Positions 25,084 to 35,486 of a DNA stretch of 64,000 bases are shown in pieces. Every line of letters begins with the position of its first letter. Position 1 is the first letter of the stretch. Under the pieces are notes generated by a model, which was not told where the DNA came from, ran no database searches, and saw nothing but the letters and a program-made list of their open reading frames with translations. Origin of the DNA: Gammaproteobacteria bacterium (GTDB lineage: Bacteria; Pseudomonadota; Gammaproteobacteria; Legionellales; Legionellaceae); NCBI GenBank assembly GCA_030428185.1, contig JAUICE010000003.1:1-64000 (forward strand), written 5' to 3'. Both the position numbers and the translations under genes were made by a program.

Positions 25084-27186
25084 ATGACCGAAAATCCTAA
25101 TTTCATTACTGAGGCTAATGAGTATTTAGACACTGTCCACTCTCATATAGCACTCTGTCGCTCTTTATCTCCAACCAGTGCAGAAGAGATGATAACAAGT
25201 CTTGCGAACCATGAAAGAGAGCTTCTTTTATCTTCTCGAATAGAGGAAAAAAGCCATTGGAGCGTTAAATATTTATGGCTTAGTATAAAACGACGGCTTG
25301 TCAATAGCTCAGATAGTGGGAGCACTCAAGCGCTATTGGTTAGTCTATTATTCAAGCTCTCAGAAATTATCCCTGAGTATGTATTCTCTGTTGAACAACA
25401 AATTAAAAATGGTGCTAAAAACACGCGCTCAGAAACTGCTATTTTAGATGAGGCCACACAAAAGCTATTTGAAGAAAAAATCAACGATAGCTGCATTGAT
25501 TGTTTATTAAGTGTTATCAACAAAGATAAAAAAAATATTACTCAAAGTGATATTTACAATCAATTCTTAGCTGACTTTCTTGTAAATACTGCAACTAAAG
25601 AGTTCGAGTTACTGGCCTTACTCAATAAAATTGAAGAAATAGAAGGCAAAATAACCGCTGATCGAAATACCTATGCGGTTGATGGACAGCATGAAGAAAC
25701 GTTAAGGAATATTTTAGAAGGTATCGTTAGCACACCATTCACAACAGATACATCTCTATCTTGCTCTAGGGACTTAAAAGACTTTTTTAGAAATAATAGC
25801 CATACTCTATCAGAGCAAACTGGTGATGAGCTTGCCCAGGCATTTCAATCTTCTCAACTACTTAAACCAAATGATCCTGAAGTTAATCACTCAGCCCTTG
25901 GAAGATACCATTACCATGGAAAAGATTTTATTGCCGTTGATTTGCCATTAGAGCATGGAAAAAAAGAAACTCGCCTTATTGTTGACAATGCTAGTATATT
26001 GTCCACTGTTAGCGGCCAAGGATTAACACGCGAGCAAAGGGCGCTTAACTTTCCAGCCTATAAAATAGTTGTTTTATCTTCACCTACAACGCAAGAAAGC
26101 GTTCGTCTTGACGTTAATCAACTTATTTTTTCAAGTCACTCCAGAACCAATTTAAAAACCTATTTAACCGATATATTACCCAAGCTCAATACTCAGTTTT
26201 CTAACATCATAGGGGCTATAGACTTTAGTTTTACAGCTCACCCGTATCTAAAACTGCCCTATAGTCAAGAGTTACTGCAATATATTGAGAAATATAAACG
26301 CTATTTAACTGACAATGATGATACGAATTTTTTATATGGTGGTAAGAAAAAAACAAGAAGACTAAAATTACTCGTACACCTAGAAGAGAGTATTCATTTA
26401 ACTAATAACCACTTAGCAAGGATTGCACACGTTATACAAGCTGAGCTTAAGCAGTATCAGGTATCGCTGGAACAAAACCCATCCGATAAAAATCAACCTA
26501 TAAGTAAAGTAGCTAGTCTTGAGCAATCATTTATCAGTGAGCCATTTGAGCAAACCAATATTAACAGGCTTAACAAAGCATACAATAAACTAAAACTGAT
26601 GACAGACAGTATTGAACACCATAAAGAGATGCCCGTGTTTACCCCAGAAGAAAAAGAGCAGCTTGATTTCGAGCGTTTGTTTACATTACTTCTACTACAC
26701 AAAATATTAGTGGAAAGAAAATCAATATCAAAAGAGCATGAAGAATACTTATGTAGCCATGGTTTTACTCCTTCTATAATTGACTCAGCTCATACTAAGC
26801 AAGAAGGAAATGACGAGCTAACAAAAGCGCTCAAAAAAAATAATCTCACTTTAGCAGACATTAAGGCTTTTGAACCCAAAGCGCTTAAACTTCGCAAGCA
26901 TATTTTTTCGCAAATAACAAAACGTCATGAAGCCTATAAAGACGCTATAACCAAAAATCGTGAGCTATCATTACGCTATATTAAACAAATAGAACGAAAT
27001 CAACCGCATTTTTATGAAAAAACACTCTTAATGCTAATGCGAGAATTGTTATCCTCTATTCATAACTTTGCCTTAAAGTCTGTTTGCTGCTTTTTTCATC
27101 ATAGACAGGAGAATACGGAACCTACTTCTCTAAAAGACAAAGCATTTGTGGCATCAGGTAAAAAAGCCGTTGAGTTATCAGCGTAA
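25084..27186 (+). CDS. Large hypothetical coiled-coil protein
   Basis: A 700-residue soluble protein with no family I recognise. It is mainly helical with long charged stretches. A more beta-like segment around residues 280-350 (RYHYHGKDFIAVDLPLEHG) may be a small globular domain. The C-terminal 250 residues contain alternating helices and a Cys/His cluster near the end (KSVCCFFHHRQE). The ATG at 25084 is chosen as the start; an in-frame TTG at 25060 would add eight hydrophobic residues. It faces a convergent BON lipoprotein gene. Size, isolation and composition resemble other unknowns in this accessory stretch and would fit a secreted effector, but there is no direct evidence. Confidence 0.58.
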   Translation: MTENPNFITEANEYLDTVHSHIALCRSLSPTSAEEMITSLANHERELLLSSRIEEKSHWSVKYLWLSIKRRLVNSSDSGSTQALLVSLLFKLSEIIPEYVFSVEQQIKNGAKNTRSETAILDEATQKLFEEKINDSCIDCLLSVINKDKKNITQSDIYNQFLADFLVNTATKEFELLALLNKIEEIEGKITADRNTYAVDGQHEETLRNILEGIVSTPFTTDTSLSCSRDLKDFFRNNSHTLSEQTGDELAQAFQSSQLLKPNDPEVNHSALGRYHYHGKDFIAVDLPLEHGKKETRLIVDNASILSTVSGQGLTREQRALNFPAYKIVVLSSPTTQESVRLDVNQLIFSSHSRTNLKTYLTDILPKLNTQFSNIIGAIDFSFTAHPYLKLPYSQELLQYIEKYKRYLTDNDDTNFLYGGKKKTRRLKLLVHLEESIHLTNNHLARIAHVIQAELKQYQVSLEQNPSDKNQPISKVASLEQSFISEPFEQTNINRLNKAYNKLKLMTDSIEHHKEMPVFTPEEKEQLDFERLFTLLLLHKILVERKSISKEHEEYLCSHGFTPSIIDSAHTKQEGNDELTKALKKNNLTLADIKAFEPKALKLRKHIFSQITKRHEAYKDAITKNRELSLRYIKQIERNQPHFYEKTLLMLMRELLSSIHNFALKSVCCFFHHRQENTEPTSLKDKAFVASGKKAVELSA

Positions 27187-27206
27187 TTTCAAAACGTGAT
27201 AGAGCT

Positions 27207-27815
27207 CTATGTGATCGCTAGGTTTCGCTTAAGCGTGACTGCCTTAGATAATTGATACTGATAGTAACGAAATACTTTCACAACTTGCTTGACCCCTTTT
27301 GTATGACGAGCAATTTGAATGGCTTTGTTGGCTTCATCTCTTTTGATATCACCCATCAAATATACAACACCATTTTCTGTAACCACCTTAAAATCTTGGT
27401 GAGTAATGTCATTTCGCGCAATAAATTTAGACATAAGTTGTGTCGATATCCAAGTATCCTGTAGCGATCGCATCAAGGAAATTTTAGGCATCACTTGCAA
27501 TTGATTAAAGAAATCTCGAGCCCCCTTAATACCTTTAACCAGTTGACCATAATATAACTTATCTTCTTTGGTGGGTACTTGGCCTGTTAGTAACAAATCA
27601 TTATTAAAACTTGTGACAGACAAACGAATATCCTTGCGCTTTCTAAGCTCTGGTAATATCCGTCGTCTAGCTCTTGCACTGACATGAAAATTATCTAACG
27701 AATTTTTAATCTCTTCTCTATCATAAAAGAGTTGAGCGCCTGTAAGCACTCCACTCGTACATGCTGAAAGACACAACAAAGATAGAATAAATAAAAAAAT
27801 GAGCCTTGCGTTCAT
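27207..27815 (-). CDS. BON-domain outer-membrane lipoprotein (second copy)
   Basis: A 202-residue lipoprotein with a signal sequence and lipobox LSAC at residues 16-19. Two BON domains follow: one around residues 55-105 with LSVTSFNNDLLLTGQVP, and one around 125-180 with FKVVTENGVVYLMGDI and TKGVKQVVKVFRY. BON lipoproteins such as DolP/YraP bind anionic phospholipid and protect outer-membrane integrity and Bam activity. This copy lies directly behind a second BON lipoprotein gene and has diverged from it, including a longer C-terminal tail. It closes the lpoA-yraN-diaA-BON-BON run. Confidence 0.85.
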   Translation of the reverse strand: MNARLIFLFILSLLCLSACTSGVLTGAQLFYDREEIKNSLDNFHVSARARRRILPELRKRKDIRLSVTSFNNDLLLTGQVPTKEDKLYYGQLVKGIKGARDFFNQLQVMPKISLMRSLQDTWISTQLMSKFIARNDITHQDFKVVTENGVVYLMGDIKRDEANKAIQIARHTKGVKQVVKVFRYYQYQLSKAVTLKRNLAIT

Positions 27816-28385
27816 TTAGTCCGTATATTTCATAAGCTTAACGACTTTAGAGACGCCTGGCACTCGCCTAGCAACATCTACAGCTAACTCTGCTTGCTCG
27901 CTTGAGACAGTTCCCATTAAATAAACAACATTATTTTCAGTGAGTATTTTCAATCGACCAGAGCGTAGTCCCTCTCGAGTTAGCATCTTTGCTTTGACTT
28001 CACCAGATATCCATGCATCCTTTGCCATTTGCTTTAAGCTAACATTTGGCCCTATAACAATTTCGTTATAAATGCCTTTTACTTTTGGATGAGCCATAGC
28101 CAAGCGCTCTGCCAACGCTTTAGATTTTAAATCAGGTACTTCACCACCTAAAAACACAATTTGATTGTATGATGAGACAACAATATGGCCTTGTTTTAAT
28201 GCTTTCTTTCTTGTTAAAGCATATCGAATATCACGAGAAATACGAAAATCTGTATCTATTTTTTCAAGACTTCGGCTATCATTAACGACAGAACCAACTG
28301 CAGCACCACCGGCAATAACCGCAACTCCGCACCCTGTTAATAAAAAGAAAAAAATGAAAACACAAATTCTTAATATACTTTTCAC
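27816..28385 (-). CDS. dolP: BON-domain outer-membrane lipoprotein DolP-like (YraP)
   Basis: A 189-residue lipoprotein with lipobox LTGC at residues 16-19 and two BON domains: residues of about 45-100 (IVVSSYNQIVFLGGEVPD) and 115-185 (LKILTENNVVYLMGTVSSE, VPGVSKVVKLMKYTD). Its place after diaA matches E. coli yraP (dolP), whose product marks division sites and supports the outer-membrane barrier. It is separated by 2 bp from diaA and directly abuts the second BON gene. Confidence 0.87.
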   Translation of the reverse strand: MKSILRICVFIFFFLLTGCGVAVIAGGAAVGSVVNDSRSLEKIDTDFRISRDIRYALTRKKALKQGHIVVSSYNQIVFLGGEVPDLKSKALAERLAMAHPKVKGIYNEIVIGPNVSLKQMAKDAWISGEVKAKMLTREGLRSGRLKILTENNVVYLMGTVSSEQAELAVDVARRVPGVSKVVKLMKYTD

Positions 28386-28387
28386 TG

Positions 28388-29008
<621 letters not shown>

Positions 29009-29011
29009 TTA

Positions 29012-29368
29012 TCAGTCTTCAACAATAAAAGCATCTTTAAGCCAATTTATTTTCCCGCTACCATCTACAGCAATCACATCAAAACGACATGGGTATGAAC
29101 GATATTTTTTATATTGACCACAAAAAAATTCAGCTGCTTTAATAATTTTTTTCTGTTTGCTTAGAGTCACACTTTCTAGGGCACTTCCATAAACATCTGA
29201 TGCTCTATACTTTACTTCAAAAAAAACAAGCTCATCTACCGCATCAGTAAAAATCAAATCGATTTCACCAAAGCGGCAAAGATAATTACGTTTTATAAAC
29301 GTTAATCCTTTTTTTTGTAGGTAATCACAAACAATCGATTCAATGTGCCTACCTAAGCGCTTACTCAA
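29012..29368 (-). CDS. yraN: YraN family protein (UPF0102), nuclease-fold
   Basis: A protein of about 118 residues with the restriction-endonuclease-like YraN core: GRHIESIVCDYLQKKGL, RNYLCRFGEIDLIFTD and LVFFEVKYR, giving the E-x-D...E-x-K metal-site pattern. The proposed start is TTG at 29368, within the last codons of lpoA, because family members begin near GR.IE; the open frame continues upstream to an ATG at 29434, which would add 22 residues overlapping lpoA. Function in most bacteria is unknown, and some members bind or cleave DNA. It lies between lpoA and diaA, as in E. coli. Confidence 0.85.
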   Translation of the reverse strand: MSKRLGRHIESIVCDYLQKKGLTFIKRNYLCRFGEIDLIFTDAVDELVFFEVKYRASDVYGSALESVTLSKQKKIIKAAEFFCGQYKKYRSYPCRFDVIAVDGSGKINWLKDAFIVED

Positions 29369-31136
29369 TACGTACAGGCTTCCCTTTGTCAAACTCCATC
29401 CATGATAACTGGCGATGAATTTTACCAGCACCATCTAAATACAACACACCGCTACGACTAAACATGCCCAAAAGTGGAAACGATCTCAGACGAATAAAAT
29501 CTCGACTTAACACAAAAGCATCATTGCCGACAGCAAACAGCCTATTATAACTATTAAATTGCTCAGGCCAAATCCGTTTAACTAACTGTGAGCCTGTATC
29601 TACTAAATACGGCATATCGGCAAAAATGATGCCATTTAAATCCCTGTCAGTATGGGCGTTTGGAAATCCTGAGTAAACCACTGATGGGCTATAAATAGGT
29701 ATATTACCCGCATAATAATAGCGAAGTAATGGTCTTATTTGCCTGGCCATTGATGGATAAGCGACTAGAAATATAATATCAAAATCCTGTCGTCTTCTTG
29801 CTATATGGGTAATTTTTTCTCCTAAATAACGCTTAATATCTTGATATTTTTGTCTTGACTCATCTATTTGTAATAAATTTTGAATGGCTGCATTCATTGA
29901 AGTTTGCTCATCGAATGCCAGCTTAGCCGTTACTGTTCCACCAGAAAAAGCCCATGCTTGCTCTAGTGAGTGCGTCACGCTATCTCCCCAATTTCCCTTG
30001 GGTGAAATAATTAATGCACGTCGATGTCCATCTTGATAAGCCTTAAAGGCCAACTCAGAAACCTCTTCTTGAGGAGAAATCGCAAACTCATACAAATTCT
30101 TTTTAGTATTTTTTTGTGAGCTATTAAGTACTAAAGTTGGAACTGGGAGATCTATTTGCCCAAGCAACTTAACCTCCCTTTTTAACAGTGGACCGATAAC
30201 AAAGTCAGCACCTTTACTAATTGCTTTTCTATAAAGAGTTGTAATATCCGCACCATTAGTATCATAAAAACGCACCGACATATTTTGAGGTGATTGCTGA
30301 TAATACGCACTCATATACCCATCTCTTAAAGCATTACCAGGGCCGCTATAAGGACCCGATAGAGGTAGAAATAATGCAATTTGTTTTTTGGCTTGTAACT
30401 CATCACTAATAGAGCCAGACATTGTCTTAGGTAATATCGCTCGTGCGCTAGAGTTGGGATAAGTCGACTCCCATTGATTAATAGCGTACTTGAGACGCTT
30501 TGTATCAAAAGACTGCTCCCTAATGATTTTATTTAGAGAAAGCCAAGAGCGACTATTTTCAGATATTCCCTGTTTGTTTAGTTCTTTTTCAATAAAAGAT
30601 ACACTCGAATCATTAAGCATCAGCCAGATACTACGATAATTAGCTAGCCGCTTATCTTGATGTTGATATAAGTTGTTTAATGCCAAACGCTTATCTATCG
30701 CTTCACTCAGCAGTCCTTGTTTATAACTAACTTTGGCATACAGTTCATAGTAGTATTTTTTTAACTCAGTATCTGTGAGCAAATCATAACGAACTTGGCT
30801 AAGTGATATAGCTGCACGCCTGGGTAGACCTTTTTGTAGAAACACATAAGCTTTTAGCAGTATCTTTTCATCTCTTAGTGTTGGAGGTAGCGATGTTAGC
30901 TCGGCAAGTACTTGCTGAGCTCTAAGAGTCATTCCTTCTTGTAATAATCGACCAGCATACTTAAGTTGATAGGACGCTTTATTATAGCCTTCATGACTAA
31001 TCGCTTTGTTATGATAGAACTCAACCGATTTAGGATATGGCTTGCTGCTGTCTAATTGTTTTGCATCGAGAAGGGCTTTGTCAACTGCACATCCGCTTAA
31101 TAAGACAATGGCTAAAAAGAAAAATAAACGATACAT
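29361..31136 (-). CDS. lpoA: Penicillin-binding-protein activator LpoA
   Basis: A 591-residue outer-membrane lipoprotein with lipobox LSGC at residues 13-16. The N-terminal half has TPR-like helical repeats (AGRLLQEGMTLRAQQVLAEL and following), and the C-terminal half is a periplasmic-binding-protein fold starting ALFLPLSGPYSGPGNALRDG. LpoA reaches through the peptidoglycan and stimulates PBP1a. Length and domain order match the E. coli protein (YraM). It is divergent from rsmI with about 47 bp between them, and its end overlaps yraN. Confidence 0.92.
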   Translation of the reverse strand: MYRLFFFLAIVLLSGCAVDKALLDAKQLDSSKPYPKSVEFYHNKAISHEGYNKASYQLKYAGRLLQEGMTLRAQQVLAELTSLPPTLRDEKILLKAYVFLQKGLPRRAAISLSQVRYDLLTDTELKKYYYELYAKVSYKQGLLSEAIDKRLALNNLYQHQDKRLANYRSIWLMLNDSSVSFIEKELNKQGISENSRSWLSLNKIIREQSFDTKRLKYAINQWESTYPNSSARAILPKTMSGSISDELQAKKQIALFLPLSGPYSGPGNALRDGYMSAYYQQSPQNMSVRFYDTNGADITTLYRKAISKGADFVIGPLLKREVKLLGQIDLPVPTLVLNSSQKNTKKNLYEFAISPQEEVSELAFKAYQDGHRRALIISPKGNWGDSVTHSLEQAWAFSGGTVTAKLAFDEQTSMNAAIQNLLQIDESRQKYQDIKRYLGEKITHIARRRQDFDIIFLVAYPSMARQIRPLLRYYYAGNIPIYSPSVVYSGFPNAHTDRDLNGIIFADMPYLVDTGSQLVKRIWPEQFNSYNRLFAVGNDAFVLSRDFIRLRSFPLLGMFSRSGVLYLDGAGKIHRQLSWMEFDKGKPVRIE

Positions 31137-31183
31137 GCTGTTTTTCGCTAAGTCGGATCATTATAATACCCAGAGCATAAACG

Positions 31184-32053
31184 ATGCAGGACCAATCATC
31201 AATGGCAACCCCCTCAAGTCAAGGCATACTTTATATCGTTGCAACACCTATAGGAAATCTAAAAGACATCACCTATAGAGCGATTGAAACGCTACATTCT
31301 GTGGATGAAATTCTTTGTGAGGATACACGGCATAGTATGCGCTTGCTCACACAACATCAAATATCTAAGCCATTGATTTCTATCAATAATCATAATGAAT
31401 CACAACGTAAAGAGTTCATCATGGATAAACTGAAAAAGGGGTTATGCTTAGCATTAATTTCTGATGCAGGCACTCCCTTAATCAGTGATCCTGGATATCT
31501 ACTAGTTAAAGCGGCAAGAGCTCAAGGTATACGTATTGTCCCCATACCTGGTGCTTCAGCTATCATTACAGCACTATCTGCCTGCGGTCTTCCTACAAAT
31601 CATTTTAGTTTTTACGGTTTTTTACACGCAAATAGTAGCAAACGCCAAGCACAGATACAGACACTAAAACATGAACAAAACACGCTCATTCTTTATGAGT
31701 CTCCCCATAGGCTTATGGGGTTATTACAAGATATTTTGCAAATAATGGGAAAAGAGCGTCAGGTTGTTGTCGCTAAAGAGCTCACCAAAACTTTTGAGAC
31801 CTTTGCCTCCGGACCAATTTCAACCATTATTGACTACTTCTTGGAAGACGACAAAAGACAAAAGGGTGAGTTCGTTATCATTATTGAAGGCGACAAACCC
31901 AAAGAGGTGACAGAAACTACCATTAAGGACTATTTACTCACTCTGCTTGCTGAAGGCTTATCCACAAAGCAAGCCGCAAAAATCACTACTAAGCTTCTAA
32001 ACTGTAAGAAGAACCAAGCCTACAATCTAGCTCTTAAGCTTCAAGAACGATAA
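31184..32053 (+). CDS. rsmI: 16S rRNA (cytidine1402-2'-O)-methyltransferase RsmI
   Basis: A 289-residue SAM-dependent methyltransferase of the tetrapyrrole-methylase fold. Signatures are LYIVATPIGNLKDITYRAIE, EILCEDTRHSMRLL, LISDAGTPLISDPGYLLV, PIPGASAIITALSACGLPT and YESPHRL. RsmI methylates the 2'-OH of C1402 in the decoding centre. Its divergent position to lpoA is widely conserved. The ATG at 31184 is used; the ATG at 31202 is also possible. It ends 3 bp before the convergent GIN-domain gene. Confidence 0.95.
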   Translation: MQDQSSMATPSSQGILYIVATPIGNLKDITYRAIETLHSVDEILCEDTRHSMRLLTQHQISKPLISINNHNESQRKEFIMDKLKKGLCLALISDAGTPLISDPGYLLVKAARAQGIRIVPIPGASAIITALSACGLPTNHFSFYGFLHANSSKRQAQIQTLKHEQNTLILYESPHRLMGLLQDILQIMGKERQVVVAKELTKTFETFASGPISTIIDYFLEDDKRQKGEFVIIIEGDKPKEVTETTIKDYLLTLLAEGLSTKQAAKITTKLLNCKKNQAYNLALKLQER

Positions 32054-32056
32054 GCA

Positions 32057-32971
32057 TTACCAAAATGGTACAAAGTTTAACACCGCACCATTTCCTGCCA
32101 TCATCGGAGACTTAAACTCTGGGAGATGATAGTAGTAGATATTACTATCATTTGAGGCAAGTGTATTTAACTCACCAAGCGGCTGTAACTTAGCCACCGA
32201 ACGCTCATAAGTCTTTATAAATCCTTTATCTACACGCAAATAAGTACCATCCATCTCAGAGCGGTCTGAAAGAATAGCATCAAGTAAATAAACTTTTCCT
32301 GCCAAATGTACTTTAGCATCACCAAACCCATCAACCTCTAACAAAGTACTATCAACCCAGTATAGGGATAAATCCCCTTCACCATCAAAGCGAAGTTTTT
32401 TTAAGTTGGCTACACCTTGTAATTTTACTTTAGGATTTTCATGCATCTCTATCTTTAAAGCATTACTGCTAATACCTGTGATGTTAATTGTTCCTGAGTT
32501 TGCTGCTATCAATCGCCACAACTCAAAGTCACCAGATAAATCAACATGTCCACTCGTATCCAATACCATGTCGACATCCATACCACTTAAATCATGACCT
32601 GTAATATCTCCAACACCATGAAAATGAATGGCATTTAAATAGCTTAAATAAATCACTGCTTTTAAAGGCTGGAACTCAGGTACACTCTCTGGCACATCGA
32701 TATACAGAACATCTCCTATCCTTGTTGCCTCGATTTTTGAAAGATCCCTAGCATCACCAAATAGCTGTATTTTGTTCCTTGAGCGTGTGCGTTTAAACTC
32801 AATGTCGATACGCCCATTTGCTTTAACCTCAGAAAAATCCCCAAGAAACCTGACCTCATGATCTGGATAACCTTGTCGGCTTTGTGTACTGTACTCACTC
32901 TTATCGAATGCCATGGCAGCACCGAATGCACATAATAGTACTATCAATAGGCCCTTTTTTAATGCCAGCAT
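32057..32971 (-). CDS. Exported GIN-domain (DUF2807) protein
   Basis: A 304-residue protein with a signal peptide (LLIVLLCAFGAAMAF, cleavage near residue 21). The rest is a right-handed beta-helix type GIN domain: EVKANGRIDIEFKR, VLYIDVPE, LNAIHFHGVGDITGHDL, then repeated short strands ending in G-D/N turns. This is the putative adhesin/auto-transporter head fold found in periplasmic or surface proteins of unknown function. No anchor or autotransporter barrel is present, so it is probably periplasmic or secreted. It is divergent from tex with about 235 bp between them. Confidence 0.75.
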   Translation of the reverse strand: MLALKKGLLIVLLCAFGAAMAFDKSEYSTQSRQGYPDHEVRFLGDFSEVKANGRIDIEFKRTRSRNKIQLFGDARDLSKIEATRIGDVLYIDVPESVPEFQPLKAVIYLSYLNAIHFHGVGDITGHDLSGMDVDMVLDTSGHVDLSGDFELWRLIAANSGTINITGISSNALKIEMHENPKVKLQGVANLKKLRFDGEGDLSLYWVDSTLLEVDGFGDAKVHLAGKVYLLDAILSDRSEMDGTYLRVDKGFIKTYERSVAKLQPLGELNTLASNDSNIYYYHLPEFKSPMMAGNGAVLNFVPFW

Positions 32972-33206
32972 GAGAGAAAATCCCTTAGGTATATATATCT
33001 ACGCTTGGATTCATTATGAGCGCAAAAAGCTGAGCTTTCAAGCAAGAGCATCCCTAGTGTCATTACGCGTTGATAATTCTTCACCATTTAACTTTTGCCG
33101 CATCAAAAAATAATGACTATTACTCAGTCCCAAAGCCCAAAACATGTATTTCCCGGTAGATTGGGTATATAATTAGCATTTAATTTTTGTATGGGTTTTA
33201 ATCAGG

Positions 33207-35468
33207 ATGTCACCAAACACTTCAAAGCTTGTTGCGGCTTTAAACCTAGAACCAAAACAAGTCGAAGAGATTTATAAACTATTTTCTTCTAAAATGCCTA
33301 TCCCTTTTATGGCTAAATTTCAAAAACACATCTGTGGTGGATTAAAGGATTATCAACTAAGGCAGCTAAAAGCGTGTTGCGAATATGATGAAGATTTTTT
33401 AGCTAGAAAAAAGGCCATCATTGAGGCCATTGAAAAACAGGGGACACTGACTAACGAGGTCAGACAGCAAATTGAGCACAGTCAAGATAAGCAAAATTTA
33501 TTGGATATTTTCTATCCCTTTCGGCCTGAAAGAAAAAATCTAGCTCATCTCGCAAAGGTAGCTATCGGTAATGATATTCTGAAGAAATTACTCACTCCTT
33601 ATGCGTCAATCAATGATTGTTGTGACGCTATCGAATCTACGCCTAACAATCTAACTGTAGAAGCTAAAACGAAACATCTATCCATAACGCTTGCTTATAG
33701 TGTCATTGATAATGCTCTTTTAATGAAAAAAATTCGCCACCTCATTTGGCAACATGGCCTAGTCAAGTCACAAATTATTAAAGGTAAAGAGAATGCCGCT
33801 AGGCTCTTAAAAGAGCAGGTTCAATTTGAAAAAAAATTTACTAAAGTATCTGTCCAAGAAGCACTGGCTATATTTAATGGCAGAAAAGAAGGTATCACGA
33901 GCCTGGATGTCCTATTGTCTGATGATGCGCCCATTCTTCAGATACTTACAGACCATTTTTCTAACATTCATAAAGTTCAAGGACAATGGTTTGATACACT
34001 ACTAGTGCAATCAATAAAACAGTATATCTTACCTAAAATAAGCATAGAACTTTTAAACAAGTTAAAAGATGAAGCTGAAAATCAAACGTTAAAATCTCTA
34101 ACTAAGCAACTATATCAACAAATTTCATTATCACCTGCAGGGCATACCAACACGATGGGCATTATTAATGCCTACAAAGCTGGAATAAAAGTTGTTGTTA
34201 TTGATGGAAATGGCTGTCTACTAGATTTCACAACTATATTTCCGTTTCCACCTAATGGCGACTGGCATGATGCTCAAATAACTCTCGCAAAACTCATAAC
34301 AAAACACGAGGTTAAAAATGTAGCCATCGGTCAAAGAAGTGGTGCGAAAGAGATTTTGCGCTTAATTAATGAGTTAAACGATACGTATCAAGATCTATCT
34401 CTTGTTAAAATGATCTTATCTGAAGCAGGCTGTAGGTATGTAGCCGAGCATACTCAACATGATGATAGATATGCTCTTTTAGATGAGTGGCAAAGAGGCG
34501 CTGTTTCACTTGCTAAACGGTTACAAGATCCTTTATTAGAGTTATCGACAATACCTTTTTCTGCTATCGATATCGGCTTAAATCAAGCTGCTATAAATCC
34601 ACTAAAAATTTCCAACGCTTTTAGAGTGGTTTTTGAAGACTATATCAACAAAATAGGTTTGGATATTAATAGTGCGCCGCTTTCACTTTTAATGCACATT
34701 GCAGGACTTAATCTAACTGATGCAGATAAGATAATAAAATATAGAGAAACATGCAGCACTATCAAGTCCTTTGAAGAGGTGCAAACTCATACAGGTATTT
34801 CTGAAGAAACATTGGATATTGCCAGTGCATTTCTTACTATTGAAGCAAGTGATAACCCTTTAGATAAAGTAAGGATTCCTATTTCCTTATACCCATTAGT
34901 CAATCAGATTTTAAAAACAAGTACATCCAGTATTCATGAATTATTAGGGAACAAAGCAAAACTAAAGGTATTAGATCTTAGTCTTTTAGTCAGCAAAACG
35001 CAGCCTTTAGTGCTTATATCACAAGTCTGTCACATTCTCGGAAAGCCCTACAATATTCAACGTGAAAAGCTAAAGCCTATTGTGTTTAACACAGCAATTA
35101 AAACACTAGCCGACTTAGAAGTAGACTCTATCTTAGATGGTATCGTTGGAAATATCACATCGTTTGGCGCGTTTGTTAATATTGGACTTGAGCAAGATGG
35201 ACTCATTCATATTTCTGAAATGCCAAATGCCCATAAACAACCTAAATCATTGCCAGTAAAAAAAGGTGATAAAGTTCAAGTTAGGGTTGTGAGTACTGAT
35301 ACAGAAAAAAAACGCATCAATTTAAGCCTTAACCTGAAACAACATCCTACTAATAACAAAAAGAAAAATACTTTTGCTCAAAAAAAACGCCCTATTAAAA
35401 AAAGTAGGCCACCTGTGAATTCTGCTATGGCTGACGCCTTAAAGAAGCTACAATTAAGCAGGGAGTGA
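33207..35468 (+). CDS. tex: Transcription accessory protein Tex, S1 RNA-binding
   Basis: A 753-residue Tex protein. The N-terminal Tex core is followed by an YqgF-like RNase H fold (around TNTMGIINAYKAGIKVVVID), tandem helix-hairpin-helix motifs (around LNLTDADKIIKYRETC) and a C-terminal S1 domain (SILDGIVGNITSFGAFVNI, GLIHISEM, KGDKVQVRVVSTD). A basic, Lys-rich tail closes it. Tex is a conserved RNA-binding protein linked to transcription and stress in many bacteria, including pathogens. Some motifs are more divergent than in Pseudomonas, but domain order and length are right. yciA follows 18 bp later. Confidence 0.9.
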   Translation: MSPNTSKLVAALNLEPKQVEEIYKLFSSKMPIPFMAKFQKHICGGLKDYQLRQLKACCEYDEDFLARKKAIIEAIEKQGTLTNEVRQQIEHSQDKQNLLDIFYPFRPERKNLAHLAKVAIGNDILKKLLTPYASINDCCDAIESTPNNLTVEAKTKHLSITLAYSVIDNALLMKKIRHLIWQHGLVKSQIIKGKENAARLLKEQVQFEKKFTKVSVQEALAIFNGRKEGITSLDVLLSDDAPILQILTDHFSNIHKVQGQWFDTLLVQSIKQYILPKISIELLNKLKDEAENQTLKSLTKQLYQQISLSPAGHTNTMGIINAYKAGIKVVVIDGNGCLLDFTTIFPFPPNGDWHDAQITLAKLITKHEVKNVAIGQRSGAKEILRLINELNDTYQDLSLVKMILSEAGCRYVAEHTQHDDRYALLDEWQRGAVSLAKRLQDPLLELSTIPFSAIDIGLNQAAINPLKISNAFRVVFEDYINKIGLDINSAPLSLLMHIAGLNLTDADKIIKYRETCSTIKSFEEVQTHTGISEETLDIASAFLTIEASDNPLDKVRIPISLYPLVNQILKTSTSSIHELLGNKAKLKVLDLSLLVSKTQPLVLISQVCHILGKPYNIQREKLKPIVFNTAIKTLADLEVDSILDGIVGNITSFGAFVNIGLEQDGLIHISEMPNAHKQPKSLPVKKGDKVQVRVVSTDTEKKRINLSLNLKQHPTNNKKKNTFAQKKRPIKKSRPPVNSAMADALKKLQLSRE

Positions 35469-35486
35469 TTAAACGGATATAACATC

